Assembly (NCBI GenBank): GCA_003254885.1
Contig: QANT01007348.1
Coordinates: forward strand, 1-23,801
Direction: 5' to 3'
Origin: Purshia tridentata
Taxonomy: Eukaryota; Streptophyta; Magnoliopsida; Rosales; Rosaceae
Length of the DNA: 23,801 bases
In this document: positions 8,978-19,340 of the stretch, in pieces
Layout: each line of letters starts with the position of its first letter
How positions within the stretch are numbered: position 1 is the stretch's first letter
Translations under genes and position numbers: made by a program
Notes under the pieces: generated by a model
What the model saw: the letters and a program-made list of their open reading frames with translations, nothing else
What the model was told of the DNA's origin: nothing
Database searches by the model: none

Positions 8978-10300
8978 GCATCACGCGTTGTCTTAAGACG
9001 TATGTGAGAGTGCGGACTTGCTACGGGTTTGGGTAAGTTGTGCGAACGCCATATATGTTTGTGTTATTTTGCGCATCTGCAGGAATGCCTTTAGCGTGCA
9101 GACCTGGCAAACTTGTGTTCCTGTTATTTTGCAATGATGCAGATGTTAGTATGTAGGTTGATATTATACATGCTGTTAAGTATAAAACTTTCGCTTCATA
9201 TATGTATACATGTTGGGATTTTCTCATGTGTAGACGACTGACAAATACGTGGAAACTGAGTACAGAAAGTGAGGATACAGAAATGCAAAAGTGGCTGCAA
9301 CAGTTAATGGCATTGTGTGGACATGTTGTCTATGGTCCGTATAATTTTAAAAATCTGATTGACATACTTGTTGAATAAAAGTTTTGACTAAGGGAGCCAA
9401 CAGGCGGACAGAAAATGGACAAAAAAATAGCATGGACAATAGCATCAACAATTTGTCCGTCTTTTGTCCCCTTTGTGTTCGTCGTTTGCAAACTAATTGA
9501 TTATTCAATCAGCATAAGCTAATAATGCAAACATTTCCCGTTTCTTTTCAACTAACAATGAACGCATTGCGATTCACTGAAGCCACAAAAAATTTGGCCT
9601 TACCAGTTTCCAACTGCAAACAGAACATTGCCAACTACAAATAATAAGCTTCCCATGACAATGGTCCCATAGCCAATATGGGCAAGGTGCATATACAAAA
9701 TGCAGCAGTTTATGATGTGTTGCAGTCAGTTTTTTATTTTTGGTGCCCACGTATTGTCTGGACTTTGTTCACATTTTGTTTGCGTCCTTAAACTTGAAAA
9801 AATTGGACGTGATTATTTGACACCCAAAGAGGTCCCTTACAGTTGATTCGTCTTTAGTCCTAACTATAGTTAAAAGTTATTTACCTGACCAAAAACGCTA
9901 CGCAAGGGGTTTGGTATTTGATTCGACCACTTAGGGGAGGACTCAAGAGTGCCTAAAAATGTGAAACACTGTATTCTTAATTTAATGATACATTTGCTTT
10001 ACTTCTCAGTACCTATATGCTCCTTAATGAGTTTTGTTATAACTAACGTTCTTGTGCAATTTAAGTAGACCCCAATCACCTATGGTGTGCATGTACAAAA
10101 GGTGGGTCTCGGCTTGCCGTCACTCGCAATAACGTTGACGACATGACCCTACTGAAATGGTCATAATCACACACAATTTTGCCAAAGTGCATATACAGTA
10201 CACTATTCTACCAAAAGTCTAGTTTGCACAAGAGACAGTCATCATCCACTAGCGACAGCAATCTATACTTTGCCACCCGTGCAAGCATACATGTCCAAAG
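8978..10300. other. Spacer between convergent genes
   Basis: No gene seen. It lies between the 3' ends of the plus-strand small gene and the minus-strand peptidase gene. Splice-like signals (GGGTAAGT near 9033, TCTGCAG near 9081) could be a 3' untranslated intron of the former. A GGACA/TGTCC cluster occurs at 9411-9470 with both orientations (GGACAGAAAATGGACA, then TTTGTCCGTCTTTTGTCCC). Confidence 0.45.
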
Positions 10301-13300
10301 CTAAGCTGAGCCGGAACCAACCAATCTTTTCCTATGTACACCCATCAAGAGGTTGCCAACAGATAAGAACTCAATAAACTTCATGGTAAAGATCCCACAG
10401 TTGCCCCTGAATAAGAAGGCCCAAAACAATTTTTATATGCATACGTTAAACCGGAGGCCAGCCATAGGAATTAATACACATGCATGGTAATATGGAAACA
10501 TAATAATTCAATGTATTAATGGCACGCTCACCTGTTCATCTGTTGAGGAACACCGGGCATGCGTTCCACGGGCCATGGCTCTCCATCACAAACCAACTCA
10601 GGACAACGAGCATAGAACCCAGCTTGTCTAAGAATGGCCGGTAGCAATGTAGACGTAGGCCGCAATGCATTCTCTATTTTGCGATCTACATGGAGCTCGA
10701 CATTCGAATCGTACACATATAGTCTACGAGTCAGGAGGTCAATGGCCACAGCACACTAATGTTTCCCAGAGATATTTAGCGGACAGAAGACCTTGTCCAG
10801 CCCAAACCATGGCTGACCGTAAGGTGGGTTCGAGCCAGCCACAAAGCGGAGCAAGTCGATGGGAATTGCTAATGGTTTTGATTTTGCTGCCCTTGTCCAT
10901 TGGGCTTTGGAAGGTGCGAACGACATAGTCGCGAGGTGCTACAAGAGTAGGAAATGACATATTATGCAGCTACATTTTATCATAAGCACACAATTCACTC
11001 ACCCAAGCCATGCAGTGACTAAAAGTATGCAAGTGCAAATGTACAGCCAACGTGCAGACAACAAATAGGCAACGTCAACTTGCACCTGTATGGTCATGCG
11101 TATAACAAGGAATTACAAGATCAACTACGATTTGCCCCTGCGTGGCAGCAGAATGGATACAATTTACAAGTGTAGCTGAGGGCATGCAACGTGGTTTACA
11201 CCAAAGATGCCTATGGTTTGCCTTGTTTGCCTAAACTCGCTAGAATTTACAATAATACGCACACTATGCAGCCCCCAATTAACATATAGAGATAATGAAA
11301 TTTTCTGAAGTGTAGGCGTCTCATTTTTAAACGCTTGTGGAAGATAGACAGATGGTGAACAAATAACGGACAAACTGTGGATACAAGCTTGTTAAAACAA
11401 CTTGTGATCACAAGTGGACAACACGTGGCCGACAGGTGGACATAAGATGGACATCAAGTGGTGGAATGATGGACAAAAGGTGGACTAACCTGGACAAAAA
11501 GTGGACAGGGATGGACAATGCCACAAATCAGAAGTTGAAAAACACATCTTTTGTGTCCACATGTTGTCCATCATTTGTCCATTATTTCTCTGCCATTATT
11601 AAACTTAAAAAATGATTGAGTACTTATCTGGACGAGGACGCTGTAGACATAATATTTAAATATTGACACTCAACACGTACGGATGCTTACCGAGAAAACA
11701 CAATCAACCGTCGTTCACCTCGTACTGAAAACGTCCGGGTGATCCAACTACCGCCTCCGTAGTGGTAACAATGTTGTTTCTATGTGCTGCAAGACATTAT
11801 GGAACCACATTTCCAAATAGTGAGGCATATTAGGATTAGAATTTAATTCAAGTATATGTAATTTCTCAGGTACAATGAGATTTTTTTAAAAAATAAATAA
11901 CTTTAGCTTACGTCTGTGCTAATCCATGATGTAGGAGTGAGGAGGCGATGCATGAACTTCCGGTCAATATTGAGACCATTGCCAACGTGCAGCGTCTCAC
12001 TGCCAAAAACATAACACCAACCAAGCACTGAATAAAATATGCATATGCACCATATCTTTCAAATGAGAAGGAAAAGGGGTGTTGCAAATGGATACCTGGG
12101 GTTTGCATCCCAATAATGAAGGAAGGTGAGGAAGTCATTCATCATACCCAAAGCCTCGTATTGACCAAGAGAACTAAGCTTCACTGGCTCATGCCCCGTC
12201 TTCTGCTTCTTAGAAGTATCAATAAAAGGCAACTTCAATTTATTGGCTCGCTTCTTGGTTCTGAGGCCGCGACCCCCAACGGCCATGCTTGTCGAATATG
12301 TCGACGCAACATTTGAGTAACTAATGATGCCAACAGAATCATCGCCACCTGGGCCACCCTCCTCGTCGTCGTGGTCAAAGGATGCTGTACCTACAGGATC
12401 GTCTTTCCACTTCCTAACCACCTGGCAGATTTGTTGGTAAACATCAACGTAGTTATCATCACAATATGCAGGGGGAACAACCGCTACAGTAGTGTTGCAA
12501 CATATAAGCTGGAGTTCCAAGACGCTGGGGACATTGTCTACTGTCTCCTTCCACACTTGGGCCTCATTCAATTAATCTGATTCATTGAGTAGTCAGCAAC
12601 CTTGAGCCAAAAAATTGATTAACCTACCCTTGGGTGCGATATCAGCAACTTACCAAGTAATATTAGAGCCAATTGCACATTGATTAAAGATTTATTTTAC
12701 TATTAGGCAGTGTACTCTCTAAATTTATCATAATAGACAGATTTTTCGATCATACGACTCCCAAAAAAATAAATTAGATCAATTAAAAACTTAAATGAAA
12801 ACAGAAGCATGTAACAATTGATTGAAACCAAAACCATTACCAAGTATGACAAATCAACCAACCACAGGTATAATAATAAATATTTGCAAACCAAACAAAT
12901 ACCGATTTAGCTTCATTTTCTGACATTAAAGCATAGGCTGTGAGGTGCACGTGTGTCATAGCTTACCTCATCAAATATAAGCACTCTGGTCATCAGCTGC
13001 TTAAAGGACATGCCACCAGAGTTCCACCACCGCAAAATGCAGGGAAGAGCATCACTTGAAACCCTAATAGCATCACCGGCGGAGGACAAGCTGTGAAGAC
13101 ATTCATAAGCCCAGACCTAGGAGATAAAACACCAGGGGTATTAGAGCATATTCGACAATTTTACAATATAGCACAATCAGACCACGCGACAAAAACAAGT
13201 ATGTGTACTAACTCGTTACCTGCAATGCTAAAGGGAAGCCAATCTGTTCGTAATCAATCAATTTTTTCCCTTCACACTCAGCCCTTTCATACGTATATTG

Positions 13301-13963
13301 GAAATTTAGAAGTCTAAATGCCTCCATCGTCGAACCATAGGAAACTGTACCCCAAGGGAAATTACAAAAATCTTCCACGTTCTCAACAAGCTTTAGGAAC
13401 CGGAGGTCGATGATGTTGCTCTTCTGTTTTCCCACCAAGACAAAGTTTAAAAAATATAGCAGCCCGAACCTATATCTATCCTCACTGTTCTGGCAAGAAT
13501 GAAACACTACATCTAGCTCATTCCTGGTCACGACCTTTCAGTTGGGGAAATATGTTGCCTTCAAACAACAGGCTTCGTTCATCTCTTCCACTGTTGGGTA
13601 ACTCTTGAAGTCTATTTTCGGTTGCGGCCCAAAACAAAGCCCCGTTATAAGGTCAAACTCTCTCTTCCCAAACCGCACAGTATGCCGGTTCGACAGCATC
13701 ATGACCATGCCACCGCCGTGGTCATCTTCGTAATGTACCTGCTGAAGCAGTAGCTGGTGCACAAGTGGTGCACTGAATGTAAACCGGTCCTCAACAGCAA
13801 GGAAGTGGCCAAAACAACTGCCTCGGAATCTATCCATTTCTTCAGCTGTGATTCTGTCCCTTAATGTATGGATGCCCTCAGTGAGCAGTGACCGACAATT
13901 AATCCTGGCAAAGTGTGAAGGGCATTTGCACTTCAATTCGTACTTCGACCCACCCAACATTTC
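10301..13963 (-). pseudogene. DUF1985 + Ulp1-like (C48) cysteine peptidase, seven exons
   Basis: Canonical GT-AG borders and continuous phase give exons 13963-13220, 13116-12967, 12562-12096, 11999-11912, 11786-11691, 10938-10532 and 10406-10301: 2058 nt, 686 codons. Exons 1-2 are the DUF1985 domain (FGKREFDLITGLCFGP, YRFGLLYFLNFVLVGKQK, GFPLALQVWAYECLHSL). Exon 3 is a low-complexity acidic/basic linker. Exons 4-7 are the Ulp1 fold: LLTPTSWISTD, then VFCPLNISGKH with the catalytic His, LYVYDS with the Asp, and GNCGIF with the Cys (most relatives have GDCG). In-frame stops lie at 13540-13538, 11750-11748, 11717-11715 and 10758-10756. The last falls right after the catalytic His, where Trp is usual. 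Ulp1 enzymes cleave SUMO; transposon-carried versions have no proven role. A 5' exon is probably missing, because exon 1 opens behind a TTTTCAG acceptor. Confidence 0.88.
11361..11583. repeat. GGACA motif cluster inside intron 5 of the peptidase gene
   Basis: From 11361 to 11519 the word GGACA (often TGGACA or GTGGACA) recurs about ten times at irregular spacing. At 11554-11583 the opposite orientation TGTCC occurs three times (TGTCCACATGTTGTCC, then TTTGTCC). The intron (11690-10939, 752 bp) is several times longer than the others (96-404 bp), mostly because of this insertion-like stretch. Confidence 0.7.
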
Positions 13964-15229
13964 CTGAAAAGGTGTGGACAAACATTAATTTACAGACATA
14001 GTGTAGCCAATCTGTAAACAAATTGTGGACATAAAATTCAAAAACTTTTTGACTATTTGCAGACAATGTGTAAATAATAGGCAGACAATGGGTGGAAGAT
14101 ATGCGGACAATGTGCGAACAATGTGTGGACAATGTGTGGACAATTTATGGACAATGTGTCGACAATGTGCGGACAATGTGTGGACACAGCATTCCAATAC
14201 TTGCTAGCGCATTAATCGTTGACTGCACAAGTGCATCTCATGCCCTCAAATGTAATCATGTCAATGACTGTAAGACAACAAGGACAGCCCCAAAAGCCAA
14301 CAACAGTCCTCCATAAAGTACGGTACGGCTTTAAGAGAGATGACAACATTGGATTATTTGAAAATTATGTAACAACTCAATTATTTTGGCTTGCTTCTTC
14401 TTTTAAATCATGTACTATATCGTCCTACATGATAAGCTAGATTATCCATTAACAAAATGGACTGATTTATATACCAATCTGTGGATAAACTAAAACAATG
14501 CCATATATATACATACTGCCATAAGTTGTATTGCACAATATCATGAGTTTCAAATGCAAGAGAAATCATTGAGAAACCTATCTTGCATCTTTAGCATATA
14601 TGTCTTTAACCATAATTGCATATTTGTACAACTCTCAGACCAATTGACAGATTGTACAAGAAAAGAACATATTTGTATATCCTGCTAAGTCTAATCCCAT
14701 TTTCAAATATGATGCCAAGCACAAAACTTGTTTTTTTCAACTTCTGTAAGTTAAACACCAACTTCTCAAACAAAAAAGAAAAACCTCAAAACAGAAAAAC
14801 CCCAAATAAGAGTCCCAGTGAACTCTCCACAAAACATCCACTCTCCCAATCCAAAACCTGAACTCAAATGCAACAACAACAACAAAGTTAAAAAATCTGA
14901 CCTTCCTGCCAAAAATTAGCAGACCCACTTTTGGGTATGGCGGCCTTCAGTTGGCGATAGACCTTTGGCGCACAGGAGACGGGGAACGTCACGAACGCTC
15001 TGCTTTGATGTCAACATCGGTCTTCCTCGTCGCTGCTGTCTCTCTATCTCGCCCCTCTGGTTCGTACACAGTGTTCGTAGGGTTACACAAGCTACGGTTT
15101 GCTTTGGAAGTTAACTAGAATAATGGGAGGTTACTGTAGTTTAGAGGAGCTAACGGGGTTGGGTTTGGAAGTTAATTGGAATGGTTTGGGCATGCTGACA
15201 AAATGGAGTAGATTAACAGAGGTGGAGAT
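13964..15229. other. 5' region of the peptidase gene and subterminal DNA
   Basis: No complete gene. The part next to the coding exon contains the 11-bp GGACA array. On the minus strand around 15070-14940 a GC-richer block with an ATG (about 15013) could contain the missing first exon and leader of the peptidase gene, but no unique donor can be chosen. A CAA microsatellite lies at 14868-14884. The rest is AT-rich. Confidence 0.35.
14105..14187. repeat. 11-bp tandem array, consensus GGACAATGTGT
   Basis: Seven complete 11-bp units start at 14105, 14116, 14127, 14138, 14149, 14160 and 14171, followed by a partial unit at 14182. Each begins with GGACAA or a one-base variant (GAACAA, CGACAA). Less regular copies precede it (AGACAATGTG at 14061, AGACAATGGG at 14083). 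The array sits just upstream of the peptidase gene's first recognised exon. Confidence 0.9.
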
Positions 15230-15358
15230 GGACGTTAGTGGGTGGGGTGGGGGCATATTTGTCCACATTTGGGACAAAAAGCTAGAAAAGTCCTAAAATT
15301 TTTGTAGGGTGTAAAAAGTCATTTTGATATTTATTTGTGCTATTTGAGGCAATTTCCC
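15230..15358. mobile_element. MULE right terminal inverted repeat
   Basis: Read from 15358 on the minus strand this starts GGGAAATTGCC, then CAAATAGCACAAATAAATA, TCAAAATGACTTTTT, and a TTTTGTCC/GGACAAA part ending in GCCCCCACCCCACCCAC. It aligns with the left arm of the element at 3943 (GGGAAATT, AATAGACCAAAT, ACAAAATAGGACAAAA, TACCCCCACC) and with the right arm at 4385 (CAAATAGACAAAATTAA, TCAAAATGACT). It is therefore a third terminus of the same family. The following nine bases are T9, which does not duplicate the 9-mer left of 3943. Confidence 0.65.
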
Positions 15359-15367
15359 TTTTTTTTT

Positions 15368-15567
15368 CGTGTTACTGGTCCAACACAATGGTTTTGTCTA
15401 AAACTATTGTGTTTAATAATTTAGGAAAAATCTTAAACCCAAAATCATTGGATATTATACTTTCATAGAATGGCTTTTACAAAACCGTTGTGTAGTAAAT
15501 TAAGATAATGGATAAAATATGAACCATTGTCTATTGACTGATGTCTATTCACATTATTGTAGTAGTG
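15368..15567. mobile_element. CACTA-type terminus (right end, truncated)
   Basis: The stretch ends TATTGTAGTAGTG at 15567, the reverse complement of CACTACTACAA, a common plant CACTA end. Inside it are subterminal repeats of the ACAACGGTTTT type in both orientations: CACAATGGTTTTG at 15386, AAAACTATTGTGT near 15401, and ACAAAACCGTTGTG at 15479. The left side stops at the T-run next to the MULE terminus, so only about 200 bp of the element remain here. Confidence 0.6.
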
Positions 15568-15678
15568 ATATATCAATTCAACTGTGGTTAAACCATTTTT
15601 AGAGTAAGTACAGTATAATTGCAAAATTTATAACTCGCATATATAACTAAACTTACTCATTTTTGCGTTCTACTATAG

Positions 15679-16459
15679 GATGCATTTAGAAGAGTTAAAG
15701 CAATTAAACAAAAGTCTTTAGAAAAATTCAAGCTTACTTTGGAAGAGACATACAAAGAATTTTGCAACATGGTTAAAGAGAAAGGTTATATGTTATCTAC
15801 AAGAGCAAGCTTTTTTTACGTACAATATAGTAAGATTCATAATTTTCACTTATTTGATTGGTTTTGAAAGATTCCTATTGATTTAAGTAATGATTCAGAC
15901 TTATTAAATTTTTTTGCATATGGTCCTAGAAATGAGGCATTGTCCTACACTGGATATCTTATCAATGGATAGCAGTTTCATGCTATAGATGTTGAGATTT
16001 CAACACAAAGCAGTGGTGTTTCAGTCGAAGCAACAACAATGTGTAGGGCAAGCGCAAAGGGTGCTGCACAAGTAGCTGATGTAGTTGCATATTATGGTAT
16101 ATTAACTGATATAATTTTATTATATTACCACACATGTTATGTTCCTATATTTGTGTCATTGGGCAAATGTTGGTAATGGTGTTAGGGTTGAAGTTGGGTC
16201 TACCTTGGAGAACCTACACCAAGGTCAAACTCAATTTGTGAAAGATCCTTTTATCCCAGCATCTCAAGCAAAACAAGTTTTTTATTAGATAGAGCATGAT
16301 TCCTCTAATTGGTATATTCCATTAAAGGCTCCACCAAGAGGTTTTCATGAATTGGAAGAGTATAAGGAGAATGCAAGTAATGAAATTGAGATTAATTTTG
16401 ATGATTGTAGTGGGGAAGATAGTTATGTGAGGGGGGATTGTGAAGGCATCTTTGTGTAA
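15679..16459 (+). pseudogene. CACTA (En/Spm) tnp2-type transposase C-terminal fragment
   Basis: Plus-strand DUF4216-like text in broken frames. After an intron-like TACTATAG acceptor, the frame at 15679 reads AFRRVKAIKQKSLEKFK and continues to FHLFDWF, then a stop. The following text contains FAYGPRNEALSYTGYLINGQ, SSGVSVEATTMCRASA and VAYYGILTDII. A gap with stops precedes RVEVGSTLENLHQGQTQF, then KDPFIPASQAKQVFY, a TAG, NWYIPLKAPPRGF and the end at TAA 16459. The order (GYxINGxxF, SGV, YYGxxxxI, FILASQAKQVFY-type, W) is that of the domain following the TNP2 catalytic part. No catalytic region is present here. It lies beyond the nearby CACTA terminus, so the two pieces need not come from one element. 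Confidence 0.75.
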
Positions 16460-16571
16460 TATATGTACTCAATTAGTTTTAGTATTGTTAAATGCATTTT
16501 TTTTTCATAACGCACTACTTCACTGTTATGTGGCATCAAGTCCATGTTTCTCCTCTCTTTAAGTTTAAGGT
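16460..16571. other. Junction between the CACTA fragment and the first LTR
   Basis: AT-rich, non-coding, with a T9 run near 16498. It ends at the TG that opens the LTR-like repeat. Confidence 0.4.
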
Positions 16572-18685
16572 TGATAGGACCAACCAAGAATTCCACCTTA
16601 AAATTCGGAGAGATCCTGTGGGAATCCAATATCAAGGAAAATTCTACCGAAAATTCGGCAGAACTTCCCTTGAAATTGGATTAACCCTTTTTTTAGAAAA
16701 CCTGCGAAGCACACTGTTATTCAAATCAGCGCCTCTACCACAAACAAGGGGTCTCCGACCCAAGGTTCAAAACCAACTAATTAAATATTCATTAGATTAT
16801 TAGAGTTGCGCTACAAGATTAACTAAGGAAATAAAATTTACAAGGATAACTAAGCGCCTACAAATTACACAATTAACTAAATTGCCTCGACGTCTTTGGT
16901 TCGACCACTACACCGCTACAACCTAGGGGAAAATTTAAAAACACCACAAAAGCAGGAAGTGAGACAACCCAGTGAGTGGACAAAAACCAAAAATAAGCGT
17001 TTAAAATCAAATTTCATCTAAGACCTCTCAACCACTCTTTGCAATCCCCCAGTTTTAAAGCATTTCATAGAATCCACTGATAACTCTATAAATCAGTATT
17101 TTAAATTCCATTTTGCGATTTTTTTATTTAGAAAATCAATAAACTTAGTCAAGCTTAAAAATATCAAATCAGAACTGAAAGTTTATCTCCATTGAAAACC
17201 TTCTTATAAAACTGATATAATAATAAAAACTTCCACCCAAACAGTTACCCACCAAACCTGCCGTACATGCGCAGGGCCCACAACCTGCCATACGCATGCA
17301 GGGCCAATAACCTGCCGTACATGTGCAGAGTCATAGTCTGTCATACAAATGTAGGGCCAATAAACTACCATACGTGCACGCAGGGTCACCCCTAAAGGGC
17401 AAGGAATCCCAGCACAAGGCCCAAAGCCTACATGTGTGCCGTAATGGGTCCCAAAGACTTATCCAATCTGATAATCTAGAGAGATACTAAATAGGGTGGC
17501 TTGAGACCATAAACTTCAGAAATTCTTTCCCAAGATACAAATATTTAACATTTCCCAAACTTTAAAATCAATAACCAATGTTCATAAATATCTTTTAATA
17601 ACCCAAACCACAAGTCATTCAAATCCACTATGCACAAATAAAACCATAGATGCTAAATTGCGAAATCAAATCCTTTTTCATGCATTTAGCTCAAACTATG
17701 CTTAAAATAACACATAACATTTAAATCAAACATTTCACAAAAATTATTTTCTAAACCCGAAATCCAAGCCACAAACCTTTAACTAAAGAAATCAAGAAAC
17801 AAATTATTTATAAAGTGAACAAAGCAATTTATTAAAACAAGTGTTCACTCACAGAGATAGCCTAGCTTTGGTCTCCGGCTGGATCGTCTCTGGTCTCGGG
17901 GGTGTCGCCTAACATGAGAATGACTAGACGTTAGAATACTGATCAATGTAGGGTCATAAAAACACAAGTGCATGTCCTAGGCCTTACGCTCCACAAATCT
18001 ATATTTAAATCCCAAACCCACTCATTTTTCTTCTCGACTCAAATCCAATACCACTAGCTCATTTTAATCTCGTTAAATTTCTCCAATTATCCTCCTTTAC
18101 TACCTAGTTCAATCGAGGATTGTTCGAGTGTCGTTTCAAATCCAATAAGTGTCCAATTTCACCCCAAAATCACCATTTCTCCCTAAAATCACCATTTCTC
18201 CAATTTCTTCAAACTAACCATTCTAAACACAAATTAATTATTCCTAGGGGTGAAAATCCCTAACAATAGCAATTAAATCACCATAAACACCTTAGTTTTC
18301 TAGAAATCCCGAAATCGACATAAGCTTCAACTATCAAACTTTCAATTTTCTTCGAAATTTCCCAAATTTCTCATTCCAATCTTTGATTATATGTTCATAA
18401 TGATGGAAATTACCCAAAACACCTCACAATTTGTATAAATTTTGGAAACCCATGCTAAATCCGAAAATGGCCTCAAATTTCCAAAATTCAATCTTCCACA
18501 ATTACTCAAAATCAGGCAACTAAACAATAGGGGAAAGAAAGCCCACACGGAGAGGAGAAAAACCCACCTGCAATTAAGGTAATCGGAGGATGGGACTAGC
18601 TAGAATCCGCAAGCCAAGGGGCAGCGGCTGGGTGTTTTTCTGACGTGGTTTCGTGCTGGAGGGTGGGTGGCTAGCGTGGGGAAGC
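16572..18685 (-). mobile_element. Truncated LTR, copy 1 (retrotransposon, probably Ty3-type)
   Basis: It begins TGATAGGACC on the plus strand, which is the 3' end of the LTR when read on the minus strand. It shares a long series of collinear blocks with the following LTR: GGGAATCCAATATCAAGGAA (16620 and 18734), CCTCGACGTCTTTGG (16885 and 18996), CAGTGAGTGGAC, GGCCCAAAGCCTA...GTGTGCCGT, TCACAGAGATAGCCTAG (17851 and 20005) and GAGGAT.GT.CG.GTGTCG (18115 and 20271). Similarity stops at about 18600, so the last 0.8 kb corresponding to 20980-21782 is absent. It is not coding. The open frames in it follow from a 27-bp repeat and from chance. Confidence 0.75.
17257..17391. repeat. 27-bp x5 tandem hairpin array in LTR copy 1
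   Basis: Units start at 17257, 17284, 17311, 17338 and 17365 with period 27. The first three begin CCTGCC and carry a short stem CCTGC/GCAGG (GCAGA in the third) around a loop such as CGTACATGC or CATACGCAT, then GGGCC-AA. Units 4 and 5 are diverged (CTGTCATACAAATG, CTACCATACGTGCACG). The sequence after the array (GTGCACGCAG..) lines up with that after the different array in LTR copy 2. Confidence 0.85.
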
Positions 18686-19340
18686 TGACAGGACCCTCCC
18701 CGAGTTCCACCCTTGAACTCGGAGTGATCCTACGGGAATCCAATATCAAGGAAAATTCTACCGGAAATTCGGCAGAACCTCCCCTGAAATTGGACGAACC
18801 CTGTCTCCGAAGACCTGCAAGAAAAACACTTCTAAGTATCCCAGCTCCTCTACCACAATCCAAAGGGTCTCCGACCCAAATTTCAAAGCCAATTAATTTA
18901 GTTTTTCACTAAGTTACAGAGTGGTGCTACAAACTTTACTATAGAAATAAAATACAAAGAAAATGAATTCCTACTGCTTCACAACTTTATAATAATGCCT
19001 CGACGTCTTTGGCTCGACCGTTCCACCGCTACAACCTGGGGGAAAATTTAAAATAACAACAAAGGACAATCTAATGAGATAACTCAGTGAGTGGACGGAG
19101 ATAAAAGTGTTTAAACTTAAGTTATAACACAATTCATTTATTATAGTAAAAATATCCAAAAATAAGTTAATATCAAAACCTCATATCTCTTTGGAAATCC
19201 CCCAGTTTGAAAACTCTTTTTCTTTCTAAAACTATTTCATACAGATTTCGAATCAATGTAATAATAGAAAAGAACTTTCTGAAATTCATTTGCTCGAAAG
19301 TAACTCATAAAACCACCATCTAAGTACCCTGGAAAACTTA

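Larger units (their letters stand above)
1837..15358. mobile_element. Probable composite Ulp1-carrying MULE; left end unresolved
   Basis: This groups the decayed MULE transposase (plus strand, left), three small plus-strand genes, the minus-strand DUF1985/Ulp1 peptidase gene, and a MULE-type terminal repeat at the right end (15230-15358). Ulp1-like genes carried by Mutator-like elements (KAONASHI-type) are established in plants. The grouping also rests on dispersed GGACA/TGTCC clusters found across 4-15 kb. The left end is uncertain. The best partner for the right terminus starts at 3943, but its flanking 9-mer AATTATATA does not match the T9 after 15358. Alternatively the transposase belongs to the same element and its left terminus is lost. 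Treat the span as a hypothesis. Confidence 0.4.

Noticed and set aside
14105-14187. CRISPR-like regular repeat
   Set aside because: It is a contiguous 11-bp tandem array without spacers in a plant genome.
17204-17389. Open frame across the 27-bp repeats
   Set aside because: The repeat length is a multiple of three, which keeps a frame open by itself. It lies inside an LTR.
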